A stretch of 64,000 nucleotides of DNA from Methylophilaceae bacterium (lineage in GTDB: Bacteria; Pseudomonadota; Gammaproteobacteria; Burkholderiales; Methylophilaceae), in NCBI GenBank assembly GCA_027488395.1, contig JAIYBT010000025.1:1-64000 (forward strand), read 5' to 3'. The notes under the pieces were generated by a model. It did no database searches and was not told the DNA's origin. It saw only the letters and a program-made list of their open reading frames with translations. This document shows, one piece after another, positions 47,765 to 58,081 of the stretch. Position 1 is the first letter of the stretch, and each line of letters starts with the position of its first letter. A program made the position numbers and the translations under genes.

Positions 47765-50029
47765 TCACCATAACTTACGCACATCCGAAGGGTGTGCAAT
47801 CAGGTCGGCAAACGCCTCCGCATCTAATGGCTTGCTAAACAAATACCCTTGCATTTCATCACAGTCATGGGCTTTTAGGAAAGCCAATTGCGCTGGGGTT
47901 TCCACCCCTTCTGCAATCACCGTTAAGCCTAAACTTTGCGACATTTTAATAATCGCGGTCACAATGGCGGCATCATTTAAATCAATTTGTATATCACGAA
48001 TAAAGCTTTTATCGATTTTAATGGTGTTCACAGGCAACATTTTTAAATAGGATAAGCTAGAGTAACCCGTACCAAAATCATCCACGGATAAACGTACGCC
48101 CATGTCTTTAAGCGCATTTAAGTCTTGTATCACACTGACTTGACCCTGAATCGCCACGCTTTCAGTCACTTCGAGTTCGAGATAGTGCGGTTGCAGGCCA
48201 GTTTGCATCAATACCCGCGTGATTTCTTGCATAAATGCATTTTGATTAAGCTCGACCACCGATACGTTGATCGCAATCGGCAATTTGGGTAAACCCGCGT
48301 CTTGCCAGCGTTTGTTTTGAGTACAGGCCTCGCGCAACACCCAATTGCCTATATTTTTAATCAGACCCGAATCTTCTGCAATCGGAATAAAACGGTCGGG
48401 CATGATTAAGCCCCATTCAGGGTGCTGCCAGCGTATCAACGCTTCAGCGCCGATAATGTTGCCAGTTTTTAAACACACTTTGGGTTGATAATATAAAACC
48501 AATTCTTGATTAGATATAGCCTTTTTAAGGCTGTTTTCGAGCAACAGTTGCGCGGCCACCCGCGCGCTCATTTCCTGTGTAAAAAATTGGTACTGATTAC
48601 GCCCTGCACTTTTGGCATGGTACATGGCAGCATCGGCATGGCGCGTCAGTTCATCCACACTGTCGCCATCGTCTGGATACACCGCAATGCCAATACTGGC
48701 GGTGACGGATAACTCATGCGGATGAATTTGTATCGGCAATTTAACGGCTTCTAGAATTTTTTGGGCCATTTCTGCGGGCACAGCATCTTCTTGCAATTCT
48801 GGCAGTAGCACCACAAACTCATCCCCACCCTGCCGACTCAAGGTGTCTGCACCGCGAATACAATTTTTTAAACGGGTGCTGAGGATTTTAAGCAGCTGAT
48901 CGCCGACTTCATGCCCTAAGGTGTCGTTAACGCGTTTAAAGTGATCAATATCAAAAAATAAAATAGCGAGCTTAGCGCTTCGCCGCTTTGCTGCATGAAT
49001 GGCTTGCGTAATACGGTCGGTCAATAGTAAGCGGTTTGGCAAATCGGTGAGATAGTCATGTTCCGCCAAATAGGTCATTTTTTGCGCCATTTGTCTGGCA
49101 TCACTGACATCATGAAACACCAACACCACACCTAACATTTCGCCTTCAACATTTCTGATAGGCGCAGCAGAGTCTTCAATGGCAAATTCATGGCCGGATT
49201 TGGAGATCAAGACGGTGTGGTTGGCCAAGCCACACACTTTATTGTGAGCCAACACCACATCCACTGGATTGGCCGCCAATTTACGCGTACTTTCATTGAG
49301 GATTCTAAACACCTCTAAAATCGGTCGCCCTTGTGCCTCTGCTTTGGTCCAGCCTGTCATTTTTTCGGCAACAGGGTTTAAGTAAGTAACTACGGAATGT
49401 AAATCGGTGGTGATCACCGCGTCACCAATCGATTCAAGGGTGACCATGGCCAATTGCTGTTGGTTAAATAAGGCTTCTTCGGTTTTTTTCCGTTGTACGA
49501 TCTCGGCTCTTAAATTTTCATTAATCACACTTAAATCATTGGTGCGCTGAATCACCAGTTGTTCAAGGTTGGCATTGAGCTCGGCGAGCGCTTGTTCGGC
49601 CAGTTGGCGCTTTTGAATTTCGGTTTCAAGTTTAACAATGGTGTTTTTAAGCTGCTTGTTACTGGTGATGGTCAGGGCCACAGGCATTAATCGCCACAAC
49701 ATGACGGCGGTAGCAAGTGAAGCAATCGCGGTGATACTTTTGACACTGGCATCTAACCAATAGAGGGGATGCCAGATGGTGACAATCGAGATTAAATGTG
49801 TAGTGCCGCAAGCGAAAATAAACAGGGAGAACATAATAAACACCCAGTTAAATTCGAGATCAATGCGTTTTTTGATCAGATAAATGAACGCAAGCGGAAT
49901 TGTAAAATAAGAGATCGCAATGACACTGTCAGACAGAATGAACATCCATAACAACTGTGGTTGCCACAAATAACAGTGGCCATGCGGCATAAAATGCTGT
50001 GGCAGTAACCCATTAATAATACCATCCAT
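47765..50029 (-). CDS. GGDEF-EAL c-di-GMP enzyme with ethylene-receptor-like membrane sensor
   Basis: 754 residues. N-terminal three-helix membrane region (about 25-115) resembles the plant ETR1 ethylene-binding domain. Asp34 and Tyr41 (LSDSVIAISYFTIPL), and Cys74 and His78 (FACGTTHLI), all sit 9 residues after the ETR1 positions D25, Y32, C65, H69; Cys and His bind Cu(I) in ETR1. Then a coiled coil (120-185), a PAS domain (about 195-310), GGDEF (intact GGDEF in RQGGDEFVVLL) and EAL (intact EALIRW). It could make and/or degrade c-di-GMP. Ligand is inference. Confidence 0.88.
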   Translation of the reverse strand: MDGIINGLLPQHFMPHGHCYLWQPQLLWMFILSDSVIAISYFTIPLAFIYLIKKRIDLEFNWVFIMFSLFIFACGTTHLISIVTIWHPLYWLDASVKSITAIASLATAVMLWRLMPVALTITSNKQLKNTIVKLETEIQKRQLAEQALAELNANLEQLVIQRTNDLSVINENLRAEIVQRKKTEEALFNQQQLAMVTLESIGDAVITTDLHSVVTYLNPVAEKMTGWTKAEAQGRPILEVFRILNESTRKLAANPVDVVLAHNKVCGLANHTVLISKSGHEFAIEDSAAPIRNVEGEMLGVVLVFHDVSDARQMAQKMTYLAEHDYLTDLPNRLLLTDRITQAIHAAKRRSAKLAILFFDIDHFKRVNDTLGHEVGDQLLKILSTRLKNCIRGADTLSRQGGDEFVVLLPELQEDAVPAEMAQKILEAVKLPIQIHPHELSVTASIGIAVYPDDGDSVDELTRHADAAMYHAKSAGRNQYQFFTQEMSARVAAQLLLENSLKKAISNQELVLYYQPKVCLKTGNIIGAEALIRWQHPEWGLIMPDRFIPIAEDSGLIKNIGNWVLREACTQNKRWQDAGLPKLPIAINVSVVELNQNAFMQEITRVLMQTGLQPHYLELEVTESVAIQGQVSVIQDLNALKDMGVRLSVDDFGTGYSSLSYLKMLPVNTIKIDKSFIRDIQIDLNDAAIVTAIIKMSQSLGLTVIAEGVETPAQLAFLKAHDCDEMQGYLFSKPLDAEAFADLIAHPSDVRKLW

Positions 50030-50260
50030 GACATACCCCTCATTGTCTCCAGCACGCTAGACAACTTTTTGAACCGTCCCAAGGAAACGTCTATTTGTTA
50101 TACCTTGAAACATACCACAAGGTTTCATGGAGCGATTCAATCGCACACAATCTTTTCAAGCCTTAACGCATGATTGCAATCGCTGGGAGATTTTGCGGTT
50201 CTACATGGTGCGCTGTTGGAGAGTACGATGTTGGAGTGTAGGTTGAGGGAAAGAACGGCT

Positions 50261-51406
50261 TTAGGGCTTACGGTTACTGCCTGCAACCATTTTAATTTCA
50301 AATAAACGACATTCCAGCGGCCCATTAAATAACGGTGTTTTTTTGCTTGGGCTCAAGCGCATGAGCTTAGGCATCCGTAAATCACTGGTTAAGAAATAGG
50401 TGTTCCAACCCGCTAATTTTTGTTTGAGGGTCGCACCCATCAGAGGATATAACGCGCTCAGCGTATCGTCTTCACCAATACGAACGCCATACGGCGGATT
50501 CGCCACCAACACCCCCGCTTCTGCAGGCGGCACGACCTGATTAAAATCAGCATGTGAAATTTGAACGGCCTCTAACCAGCCTGCTTCTGAGAGGTTTTGT
50601 TTGGTGATGCGCACAGCACGTAAATCAATATCGCTGCCATAAATCTTTTGAAAACTCACGGGTTTAACCGCTTTGTTGGCTGCATTTTTAATTTTTTTAA
50701 AGGTATCAGATTCAAAGTTTTTTAATTTTTCAAAGCCGAAGGTACGATACAAGCCCGGTGCTATATTGAGCGCCATCATCACCGCTTCAATTAAAAAAGT
50801 ACCACTACCGCACATCGGATCTAACAAGGGTTGACCCGGTTTCCAGCCAGATAAGGTCAAGATACCCGCGGCTAAATTTTCGCGTAGTGGCGCTTCGATG
50901 CTGTTTTTACGATGACCACGCTGATACAAAGGCAAGCCTGAGGTATCCACATACAATTGATAGGTATCTGCGGTCAGATAGACATGGACCCGCACCGCTG
51001 GCTCTCGTGTATCAATATTCGGGCGTGAGCCGACACTTTGGCGAAATTTGTCGCAGACCGCATCTTTAATGCGTAGGGTCACAAACTCTAAACTTTTCAG
51101 TGGGCAACGTACCGCAGTGACTTTCACCATAAACGCATGTTTCACATCAAACCAATTGGGCCAATTAATTTTAAACGCGCCCTGATATAAATCGTCTTCT
51201 TTCACATATTGCCCACGCCCGACTTGCATCAATATCCGGGTCGCCACCCTTGAATGCAGATTGGCGTGATAAACCACCGCCAACTCCCCCGCAAAGCTGG
51301 CACCACCATCGGTGACTTTAATTTCTTTTGCGCCACTTGTTTGTAGTTCTTGTTGCAAAATCGCTTCCAAACCACGTGGGCAGGTAGCAAAATATTGATT
51401 CATCAT
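50261..51406 (-). CDS. THUMP-domain RNA methyltransferase (RlmL N-terminal type)
   Basis: 381 residues: N-terminal ferredoxin-like/THUMP region (YFATCPRGLEAILQQEL, about 3-155), then a Rossmann methyltransferase with LLDPMCGSGTFLIEA (SAM site) and catalytic NPPYG (around residue 305). It corresponds to the N-terminal half of E. coli RlmL/YcbY, which makes m2G2445 in 23S rRNA. As in many betaproteobacteria it lacks the second (RlmK) methyltransferase domain. It lies 3 bases after the spermidine-synthase-like gene. Confidence 0.9.
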   Translation of the reverse strand: MMNQYFATCPRGLEAILQQELQTSGAKEIKVTDGGASFAGELAVVYHANLHSRVATRILMQVGRGQYVKEDDLYQGAFKINWPNWFDVKHAFMVKVTAVRCPLKSLEFVTLRIKDAVCDKFRQSVGSRPNIDTREPAVRVHVYLTADTYQLYVDTSGLPLYQRGHRKNSIEAPLRENLAAGILTLSGWKPGQPLLDPMCGSGTFLIEAVMMALNIAPGLYRTFGFEKLKNFESDTFKKIKNAANKAVKPVSFQKIYGSDIDLRAVRITKQNLSEAGWLEAVQISHADFNQVVPPAEAGVLVANPPYGVRIGEDDTLSALYPLMGATLKQKLAGWNTYFLTSDLRMPKLMRLSPSKKTPLFNGPLECRLFEIKMVAGSNRKP

Positions 51407-51409
51407 GGG

Positions 51410-52201
51410 TTAGGTGCCGATACTAAAAGTTTGACCGTTGTTTGGATTGGCGCCCTGTAAACGGTCAATGAGGTCAAGAAATGGGAGCGCATGCGATTGC
51501 ATGGCCACTTGTGCGCGTTTGCGCAATAACGCTAAATTGGGCATCGCGAGTTCAGGGTTAAACCCAAACACGATGATATTGCCGGGTTTTCCCGTGGGCA
51601 AGGTCAGTACCCGATCATCAAATGCCTGCAGCATCCGCTGCAAATAAATATCAAAATGTTTATCAGACCCCCATAAGTTAATGGCAAATAAACCGTCAGG
51701 GGTGATGGTGTTGGCGCAATCATCAAAAAATGCTTGGGTACAAAAATCGGGCGGTAAGCCATGACTGCCAAAAGCATCCATCATTAATACATCACAACAG
51801 CCAGGATGGGTTTCTATGTACGCCATGCCATCGCCCTCGAGAATGGTTAAACGCGCATCATTGTCTGGCACATAAAAGTGGCTTCGTGCCACTTGAATGA
51901 CTTGCGGATTGAGTTCAATCACTGTTTGCTTGATCTGTGGGCAATATTGCCAAATGTATTTAGCAATCGAGCCTCCGCCTAAGCCAATCAACACACTGCG
52001 TTGTATCTCTGGTTTAAACAACACACTGAACATCATGCCCCAAGAATAGGCGAGCACTAATGCATAAGGGTCTTTCACCTTCATGCTACTTTGAATGGTT
52101 GGCGAACCTAAATGCAGGGAGCGCACACCATCCACTTCAGTGACTTCCACCATCTCGGTTGCTGAAATGGCTTTATGAATTTTTCGATTTAATTTAAACA
52201 T
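51410..52201 (-). CDS. Spermidine-synthase-like methyltransferase-fold protein
   Basis: 263 residues with a spermidine synthase-type Rossmann fold: LIGLGGGSIAKYIW, VIELNPQVIQVAR, LEGDGMAYIE, LMMDAFGSHGLPP. The acidic residue that usually abstracts the proton (Asp in the DxFD-type motif) appears as MDAFG. The N-terminal tetramerisation part is short. Whether it makes a polyamine is uncertain, since many such proteins are of unknown substrate. Tightly placed between the RNase II and RlmL genes. Confidence 0.78.
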   Translation of the reverse strand: MFKLNRKIHKAISATEMVEVTEVDGVRSLHLGSPTIQSSMKVKDPYALVLAYSWGMMFSVLFKPEIQRSVLIGLGGGSIAKYIWQYCPQIKQTVIELNPQVIQVARSHFYVPDNDARLTILEGDGMAYIETHPGCCDVLMMDAFGSHGLPPDFCTQAFFDDCANTITPDGLFAINLWGSDKHFDIYLQRMLQAFDDRVLTLPTGKPGNIIVFGFNPELAMPNLALLRKRAQVAMQSHALPFLDLIDRLQGANPNNGQTFSIGT

Positions 52202-52210
52202 TTCAGCGTG

Positions 52211-54244
52211 TTAAGGTTGATTTGCTAAAGGCACTGTAGCGGTCTCGGAAGTGCTAAGAGACTCGGAAGTGCTCAGCGACGCAGTACCCTTTGCGTCATT
52301 GGCGCCTGTTTCAGATACGGGTGACGGATCAGTGGCTACGTGGTTTAATGTATTCGCTGCCATTGCCATGTCATCCTCGTCTATGACAAATGCAGTCTCC
52401 TGCGCATCCTCCTCGTAGAGATGTAAAAATTTACATTCGAGCGCCATCAACAATGGATCAACACTTTGCACACTCAAGCGCACTTTGCGACCCGCTTTGA
52501 TCGCTGGCAAACTGTGTACTTTAGTTATGTAAGGTAATCCTGCCAGCCGCACTAAGTTTTCGCGCCACACCGTGGCATCGATTTCAGTAATATGTGCTTG
52601 AATTAAATATTGCAAACACCAATAGCGCTCCATGCGCGTTTGAAAATCGTTATAAGCATTATAGGTTTGATCAAAATTGCGCATATGCCCAGCCAACACA
52701 TCGCTGTGTGCGGTATAGATGGGGGCTTGCATGCTAAGGACTGCAATCAATTGACGCTGGTTGATTAAATCGACTGCTCGACGCAATGGCGAAGTACACC
52801 ACGCATACTGTGCGACGCCTAAGCCTTGGTGCCCTTCCGCTTTAGTGGTCATATAGACTTTACCGCCATTTTGCGCACGATAAATGCCAGGAACACCATG
52901 CTCAGCCAATAACAAGCCCCACTGGCTATTGGCAGCGATCATTAGTTCGGCCACCAACTTATCCATCGGTGCACCACGTTGCCGATTGACAATACGGACC
53001 TGGCCATCGGTGACATAAAAATTATAATCCACCTGTGCAGGTCTGCTCGGATCAAATTTACCGCGTGCCTTTTCTAAGCTTTCGGCAAATTGATGCAAAT
53101 AAACCAGCGATGACCATAGTGGATGTCCACTGTCCTGCGCTAACGTCTGCGCATTAAAATAAGGTTCTAAGGTGTCGTGACGCAAGTTTTCAACAATATT
53201 GACGCGTTCAAGCCTGCTGTGCTGATGCACAATGGTCCAGTCTGGGGCGACTTCTAAATATAACGACAAGGCGGGTTTGGTATGGCCTGCATCCAAACTA
53301 AATGGACGAATCGCACCCTCTGGCAACATGGTGATTTTGTGTCCGGGCATGTAGACCGTGGAAAGGCGCTTCATCACTTCATGGTCAAGGACTTGATCCG
53401 GCAACACCCCAAGGGCTGGCACTGCAATGTGAATCCCAACTTGACGATGCCCGTTGGCAAGTAACGTCAAAGACAGTGCATCATCAATTTCAGTTGTAGT
53501 GCTGTCATCAATACTAAAAGCAGCAACGTCAGACAATGGCAAATCCGCTGGCATCGCGCCTAATTCAAACGCAGGAAACCCCTCACCATGCGGAAAATAT
53601 TCCCTTAAAAATGCACCCAAATGATAATCATGAATTGAGCTCAATGCACCCGCCGCATATAACACCTGAATGGGCAATTGTTTTAAGTCAGCCGCCGCTT
53701 GTTCGAGTGCTTTAAACTCCAAACTACTTTTGTCAGGTGCGTATAACAGCATATCTAACTTTTGTTTCAGCGCGTCTGGTAAGGTCTGCGCTTTCAGTGC
53801 CTCGACCATACTCGCCACAAGCGCCGCTTGCTGCCGTTTTTTTTCCAACCCGGCCAGCGCGGCATTTAAAATATCACTCGGCGCTTTTTTATACCGCCCT
53901 TTCCCTTTGCGGTAAAAATACATCGGTGCGCCATGCAATTTAATCGCGGTGGCCGCCGCTTGCACTGCATTGGGCTTGCCACCGTAATACTCTTGCGCGA
54001 GGCTTTCAAAAGCAAATTCGTCGTCGCTACAACATTCCCACAAAAAATCAGTTTCTAAGGTATCGGCCTCGGCCTGTGCTTGCTCAATAAAGCCATGCAA
54101 CGCGCTTTCAAACCGCATCAACACATGATTGGATTTAATTTTGCTTCGCTTACCCGAGCTGGATTCAACCTGCATGCTACTGTCGGCTTCGGACATGACA
54201 GAGGCCACCTTAAAGTGGCCGTCTTCTTCGTAAAAAACATTCAT
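52211..54244 (-). CDS. rnb: RNase II/RNB-domain exoribonuclease
   Basis: 677 residues. The RNB catalytic domain spans about 240-560 with the metal site FSIDDSTTTEIDDALSL (four Asp) and the conserved TSPLRRAVDLINQRQL. A recognisable N-terminal cold-shock domain is degenerate and the S1 domain is short. The tail has an imperfect repeat (SLSTSESLSTSET) and is likely disordered. It degrades RNA 3' to 5'. First gene of a run with the spermidine-synthase-like and RlmL-like genes (gaps of 9 and 3 bases). The next 342 bases upstream (54245-54586) hold no gene or clear signal that I can see. Confidence 0.88.
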   Translation of the reverse strand: MNVFYEEDGHFKVASVMSEADSSMQVESSSGKRSKIKSNHVLMRFESALHGFIEQAQAEADTLETDFLWECCSDDEFAFESLAQEYYGGKPNAVQAAATAIKLHGAPMYFYRKGKGRYKKAPSDILNAALAGLEKKRQQAALVASMVEALKAQTLPDALKQKLDMLLYAPDKSSLEFKALEQAAADLKQLPIQVLYAAGALSSIHDYHLGAFLREYFPHGEGFPAFELGAMPADLPLSDVAAFSIDDSTTTEIDDALSLTLLANGHRQVGIHIAVPALGVLPDQVLDHEVMKRLSTVYMPGHKITMLPEGAIRPFSLDAGHTKPALSLYLEVAPDWTIVHQHSRLERVNIVENLRHDTLEPYFNAQTLAQDSGHPLWSSLVYLHQFAESLEKARGKFDPSRPAQVDYNFYVTDGQVRIVNRQRGAPMDKLVAELMIAANSQWGLLLAEHGVPGIYRAQNGGKVYMTTKAEGHQGLGVAQYAWCTSPLRRAVDLINQRQLIAVLSMQAPIYTAHSDVLAGHMRNFDQTYNAYNDFQTRMERYWCLQYLIQAHITEIDATVWRENLVRLAGLPYITKVHSLPAIKAGRKVRLSVQSVDPLLMALECKFLHLYEEDAQETAFVIDEDDMAMAANTLNHVATDPSPVSETGANDAKGTASLSTSESLSTSETATVPLANQP

Positions 54245-54586
54245 GGATGGAAATGGGTCGTGTAGAACACACTGCGTGACATAAAGCCGTATTTTAACCG
54301 ACTTGTTACCGATATGCTGGATTTAAGCCGTTTTATCCCCCAATCGCGCAATCAAGAGGGTAAAGATCGCCCAAGCGTTGCTGTGGAGTCGTTCTGCCAG
54401 CCGTGTATGCCAAAAAATTAAGGGCATGCAAAATGATGTTTACTGGAGACTTTGCTCACTTAAAATATGCTACGACTTTAGACGACAGTTCAGTGCATCC
54501 CCCTGACTCACAACAAAGCAATGCGCCATTCACCCTATTTGCCAAATATTGCAATGCGTCCAATGGGTAGCAATCAACAGACAATG

Positions 54587-56773
54587 TTAGTGCGCTTTGA
54601 GGTGTCTGCGGTTTAACAGCATCAACATGCATGCCATGATTATCAGCCCCCACTGCGGCAAGGTGGGCACATCTGTGACCGCAGACGTCGGAGGCATTGG
54701 CAAGTTAAACGTTGATATGTTATTGCTACTATCAGCATCTGCCACATCTGAGCTCACTGAAATCACAAGTGGCGGCTGATTTACCAGCGTATTCCAGACG
54801 AGTTCCAGATTTAAGTGGCTGACTTCTGCCACATCCAACTGTGATAGACGACAGGTCAACTGTTGATTGCTGCTTTGGCAGCGTGGATCTGCACTGATCA
54901 GGGATGCGCCACTGGGCAATGTCAGCTGCACGGCTACATTGATCGCATTGGCTGGCCCAGCGTTCGTGACGCTCAGGGTGTAAAAATAAGGAGTGCCCAC
55001 CACAGGTGGTTGGCTAGGCCCGCTTAAACTAACGGCCAAATTGGCATCAGCCGACGGATTTAACGTCCAATCCAGTTGATAATTGCCCGCATTGTTAGCA
55101 TTGCCATTGATTGCAATGTGATAGGTTGTACCCGCCGCGGCCTGAAAATACAACGGCACATTGGCGTTATTGCTCATTGCTTTAGGTGTTAATGTATTAA
55201 TCGACGCTCCTGTGTACACCGCCAATCCTGGCACTGAAAGACTGCCACTAACACTGAGCGTGACTTGACCCGCCTCTGGTGCAGTCCACTGCATCCATAC
55301 TGAGTGTTGTGCAGGTAGTTCTGCATGTGCAGGCTCTCCCACTTCCGCCGTAGCCAGTAAATTGGTGCCATTCACACTGCCAGATGCCCCTGACATCAGC
55401 ACAGGGTTAGCAAACGCATCATTGGATGGACGCGCAGAAGCCCTTAAATCCAAGCGTGGCTTCACAATGTTGTTACGACTGTCCGTGACTGCTTTGCCTA
55501 CACTGATTAACCGCGCTTGAATTTGCTCGGCGGTTTCATTGACAAAGGCGGCGCGTAATACCGCTACCGCCCCTGCCACATGCGGAGCGGCTTGGGAGGT
55601 GCCTGCCATCGTGATGCCAGCAGAGGTCACCAAGGCGCCTGGCGCCAGCAGATTTAAATAGGGTGCACTGTTTGAAAAGCAAGTGACTTGATCGGCTGCT
55701 GTGGTTGCATCCGCACAACTACTATAGGTAATGCCGCCCACATTGCTGTCGTATACCGCCCCGACTGAAAGCGCAGCAGGTACGCAGGCGGGAGTGCTTA
55801 AGCCATCCAAATAGCCTTCATTGCCAGAGGCTACCACCACGTTGATGCCCGCCTCTTTTGCGCGCTGCACAGGGCTGGTAAAAGGAGTCATGGGACAAAC
55901 ACTGGTGTTACGATCACCACCACCCAAACTCATATTAATCGCAACAATATTGTAGATAGCACGATTGGCAATTGCCCAGTTAATGGCACTGATAATGTCG
56001 CTGGCAAAGGCGCCGCCCGTATTATTAAATACATTGATGGCGGCAATATTTGCTTTTGGCGCAACGCCCAACACGGTTGCGGCGACATTGCTGCCATGCT
56101 CAGGCAAGCTATTGGCGGTGCCAGAATTGACGATGGTATTGGCGACCACCACCCGACAGGTTGCCGCGGGGGTCGCCACTGCAGAGCATGGCCCAAACGC
56201 CGCCTTGGTCAGATCAATACCGTCATCAATCACGACCACCGTCGCCCCCGCGCCTTGATATTGAACTTGACTAACCGCAGGTTGCTGAATCAAAGGTAAG
56301 CTTTGAGCCAATACTTTATGCATGACGCTGTCCGCATACACCGCTTTTACGTTGCCACTCGCCAGCAGCGCACGTACAGCGTTGACGGTTTTAAAACGTT
56401 TTAGACTGATCGGCAAATGGTCATAATCACGGACTTGTTCAATCCCCGCTTGCAACTCTAATGCTTTTGAGTGATTTTTGATGGCGGCATAGCCTCTGCG
56501 CTTCATCACTAACTCATCGTCACTATCCGCTATGCGTCGCTTTTTTAACCGCGCGTCCATCAAACGTTGATTCATTAAGCTATCGTCATATTCCACGATC
56601 AGTGTGGGCGTTTGACCCTGACTAAACAGAGTCAACACGGCCGGTTCAATCTCTGCCGCATGCATGACAGATGAGAACATCGTCAATGTACACAACATTA
56701 AAAAATGCAGCATCAGAGCACACATGGGTTGAATGAAATTCACAATTTTAAAAGTGATGAATGAAAGATTCAT
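54587..56773 (-). CDS. Subtilisin-like S8 protease with IPTL-CTERM sorting tail
   Basis: 728 residues. N-terminal signal sequence (start at 56773 or at the ATG at 56725). S8 catalytic domain with Asp in VVVIDDGID, His in PEHGSNVAA and Ser in AGTSQAAPHVAG. A pre-peptidase/beta-sandwich region (about 460-570) and a DUF11-like domain (about 575-690, YTLSVTNAGPANAINVAV) follow. C-terminus: VPTLPQWG, a hydrophobic helix and basic NRRHLKAH, the IPTLxxWG-CTERM signal recognised by exosortase H. Likely an exported protease anchored or processed by XrtH encoded just upstream. Confidence 0.9.
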   Translation of the reverse strand: MNLSFITFKIVNFIQPMCALMLHFLMLCTLTMFSSVMHAAEIEPAVLTLFSQGQTPTLIVEYDDSLMNQRLMDARLKKRRIADSDDELVMKRRGYAAIKNHSKALELQAGIEQVRDYDHLPISLKRFKTVNAVRALLASGNVKAVYADSVMHKVLAQSLPLIQQPAVSQVQYQGAGATVVVIDDGIDLTKAAFGPCSAVATPAATCRVVVANTIVNSGTANSLPEHGSNVAATVLGVAPKANIAAINVFNNTGGAFASDIISAINWAIANRAIYNIVAINMSLGGGDRNTSVCPMTPFTSPVQRAKEAGINVVVASGNEGYLDGLSTPACVPAALSVGAVYDSNVGGITYSSCADATTAADQVTCFSNSAPYLNLLAPGALVTSAGITMAGTSQAAPHVAGAVAVLRAAFVNETAEQIQARLISVGKAVTDSRNNIVKPRLDLRASARPSNDAFANPVLMSGASGSVNGTNLLATAEVGEPAHAELPAQHSVWMQWTAPEAGQVTLSVSGSLSVPGLAVYTGASINTLTPKAMSNNANVPLYFQAAAGTTYHIAINGNANNAGNYQLDWTLNPSADANLAVSLSGPSQPPVVGTPYFYTLSVTNAGPANAINVAVQLTLPSGASLISADPRCQSSNQQLTCRLSQLDVAEVSHLNLELVWNTLVNQPPLVISVSSDVADADSSNNISTFNLPMPPTSAVTDVPTLPQWGLIIMACMLMLLNRRHLKAH

Positions 56774-56945
56774 GAACGGCTGATTACACTGTCTAAACGC
56801 ATCTGTCGCTTTTAAGTTGTTTGCAACCTAGCGATTGATACATTTCAAATGTTTGTAAGGAACCCATACCACATCAACAGCGTAAACCTATGATTGCCAG
56901 GCACATTGTAAACGCCTCATCACGCCGCATGAATCACCGGCTTTT

Positions 56946-57515
56946 TTATTCAGCTTGGGTGAGCACACAAGCCATGCATGCTGACAATAAACCCAGCATT
57001 AAGCGCCCGCCGTTTTCCAATATTGCCTGCCAATAAAAAAAATAGTTGGTTTCTTGTATTGCATAATGGGTTTCGATCATTTGCCATAACGCTGCCAACA
57101 AAACAAATGGCACATCGATACACCATACCAACATAGAAAATAACAGTCCATATACCAGGGCCAACAACCGTTTTTTTAAGCGGATTGATGGCCAAGATAA
57201 GATTACCGCAACACAAACCGCTAAACTTTTCCAGAGATGCATTAATGATGTACTGACTTGGGCAATGCCGTCATGATTCACCGCCACAAAGTGACGACCT
57301 AACCAGAAGGGTTTCGACAGTGTGACCTTAAAGGCAATGACTTGTGCATCGCCAATGCGGGTGATTTGTTCATCTATCACTTCAAAATGACTATCAATCA
57401 ACATAAAAAGCCACTTAAAAAGAGGTAATAAGTAGGCAATCGAGGGCCCAACAAAAGCATCAAGTGCCCAGCCGATACCAAAGACATAACAACAAAATTT
57501 GAGGGCTAATTGCAT
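56946..57515 (-). CDS. Exosortase H-associated membrane protein
   Basis: 189 residues with about four membrane helices (approximately 5-40, 90-110, 118-140, 160-185) and a periplasmic part of ~45 residues (VIDEQITRIGDAQVIAF). No catalytic motif visible. Its start overlaps the exosortase stop (TGATG), so the two are translationally coupled. It matches the type of partner protein commonly encoded with XrtH; its role in sorting is unknown. Confidence 0.75.
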   Translation of the reverse strand: MQLALKFCCYVFGIGWALDAFVGPSIAYLLPLFKWLFMLIDSHFEVIDEQITRIGDAQVIAFKVTLSKPFWLGRHFVAVNHDGIAQVSTSLMHLWKSLAVCVAVILSWPSIRLKKRLLALVYGLLFSMLVWCIDVPFVLLAALWQMIETHYAIQETNYFFYWQAILENGGRLMLGLLSACMACVLTQAE

Positions 57516-58048
57516 CAGGACGGCTCACGAAAAAGCTGTTGATGTGCGTAGGCTAACCACCATGCATAAAAAACACCGGTTGCCCCTAACATTAAAAATG
57601 GCGCGAGTATACCGTGGCTAAATTGAAAATATTCCCGTTGATATTGCAAGACCCAAAACAGCCCACACAAACGTAAAATATTGATTAAAAATAAGAACAT
57701 CAACCCATAGAGCGCGCCAAAGCATTGATGTCTACGACGAATCTTGGCACTCATCAACCCTGCCAACAGCATCAACATCATGTCCACACCATCACACCCG
57801 TTTGCGATATTCATGCTTGCATGTGCGCCTTGGAGCGTACTGCCCATTACGATGACTTGATCCGCTGTCAACCACCTGATGGTAATCGCTAATGCTTGCG
57901 TCAGCACATCATTAATCCACCATGCGCCAAAACCAGTATTCGAAAGAGATAACCAGATTTGCTGCATCACGATAAAACTGGCAAAAAATATCATTAGGCG
58001 CTTTACCTGATCCGCATCCTTCAGATTTAAATATTGCTTACTCAGCAT
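57515..58048 (-). CDS. xrtH: Exosortase H
   Basis: Integral-membrane cysteine transpeptidase-like enzyme that processes IPTLxxWG-CTERM proteins. 177 residues, five or so membrane helices. Exosortase triad: Cys85 (IANGCDGVDM), Arg126 (INILRLCGLF), His145 (FQFSHGILAP). Short length is usual for XrtH, unlike the long EpsH-type. Followed by its associated protein and by a protease with the matching tag, making a self-contained unit. Confidence 0.88.
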   Translation of the reverse strand: MLSKQYLNLKDADQVKRLMIFFASFIVMQQIWLSLSNTGFGAWWINDVLTQALAITIRWLTADQVIVMGSTLQGAHASMNIANGCDGVDMMLMLLAGLMSAKIRRRHQCFGALYGLMFLFLINILRLCGLFWVLQYQREYFQFSHGILAPFLMLGATGVFYAWWLAYAHQQLFREPS

Positions 58049-58081
58049 CCATCACTTGGTTTCGTTAAAAAATAGTATTGG

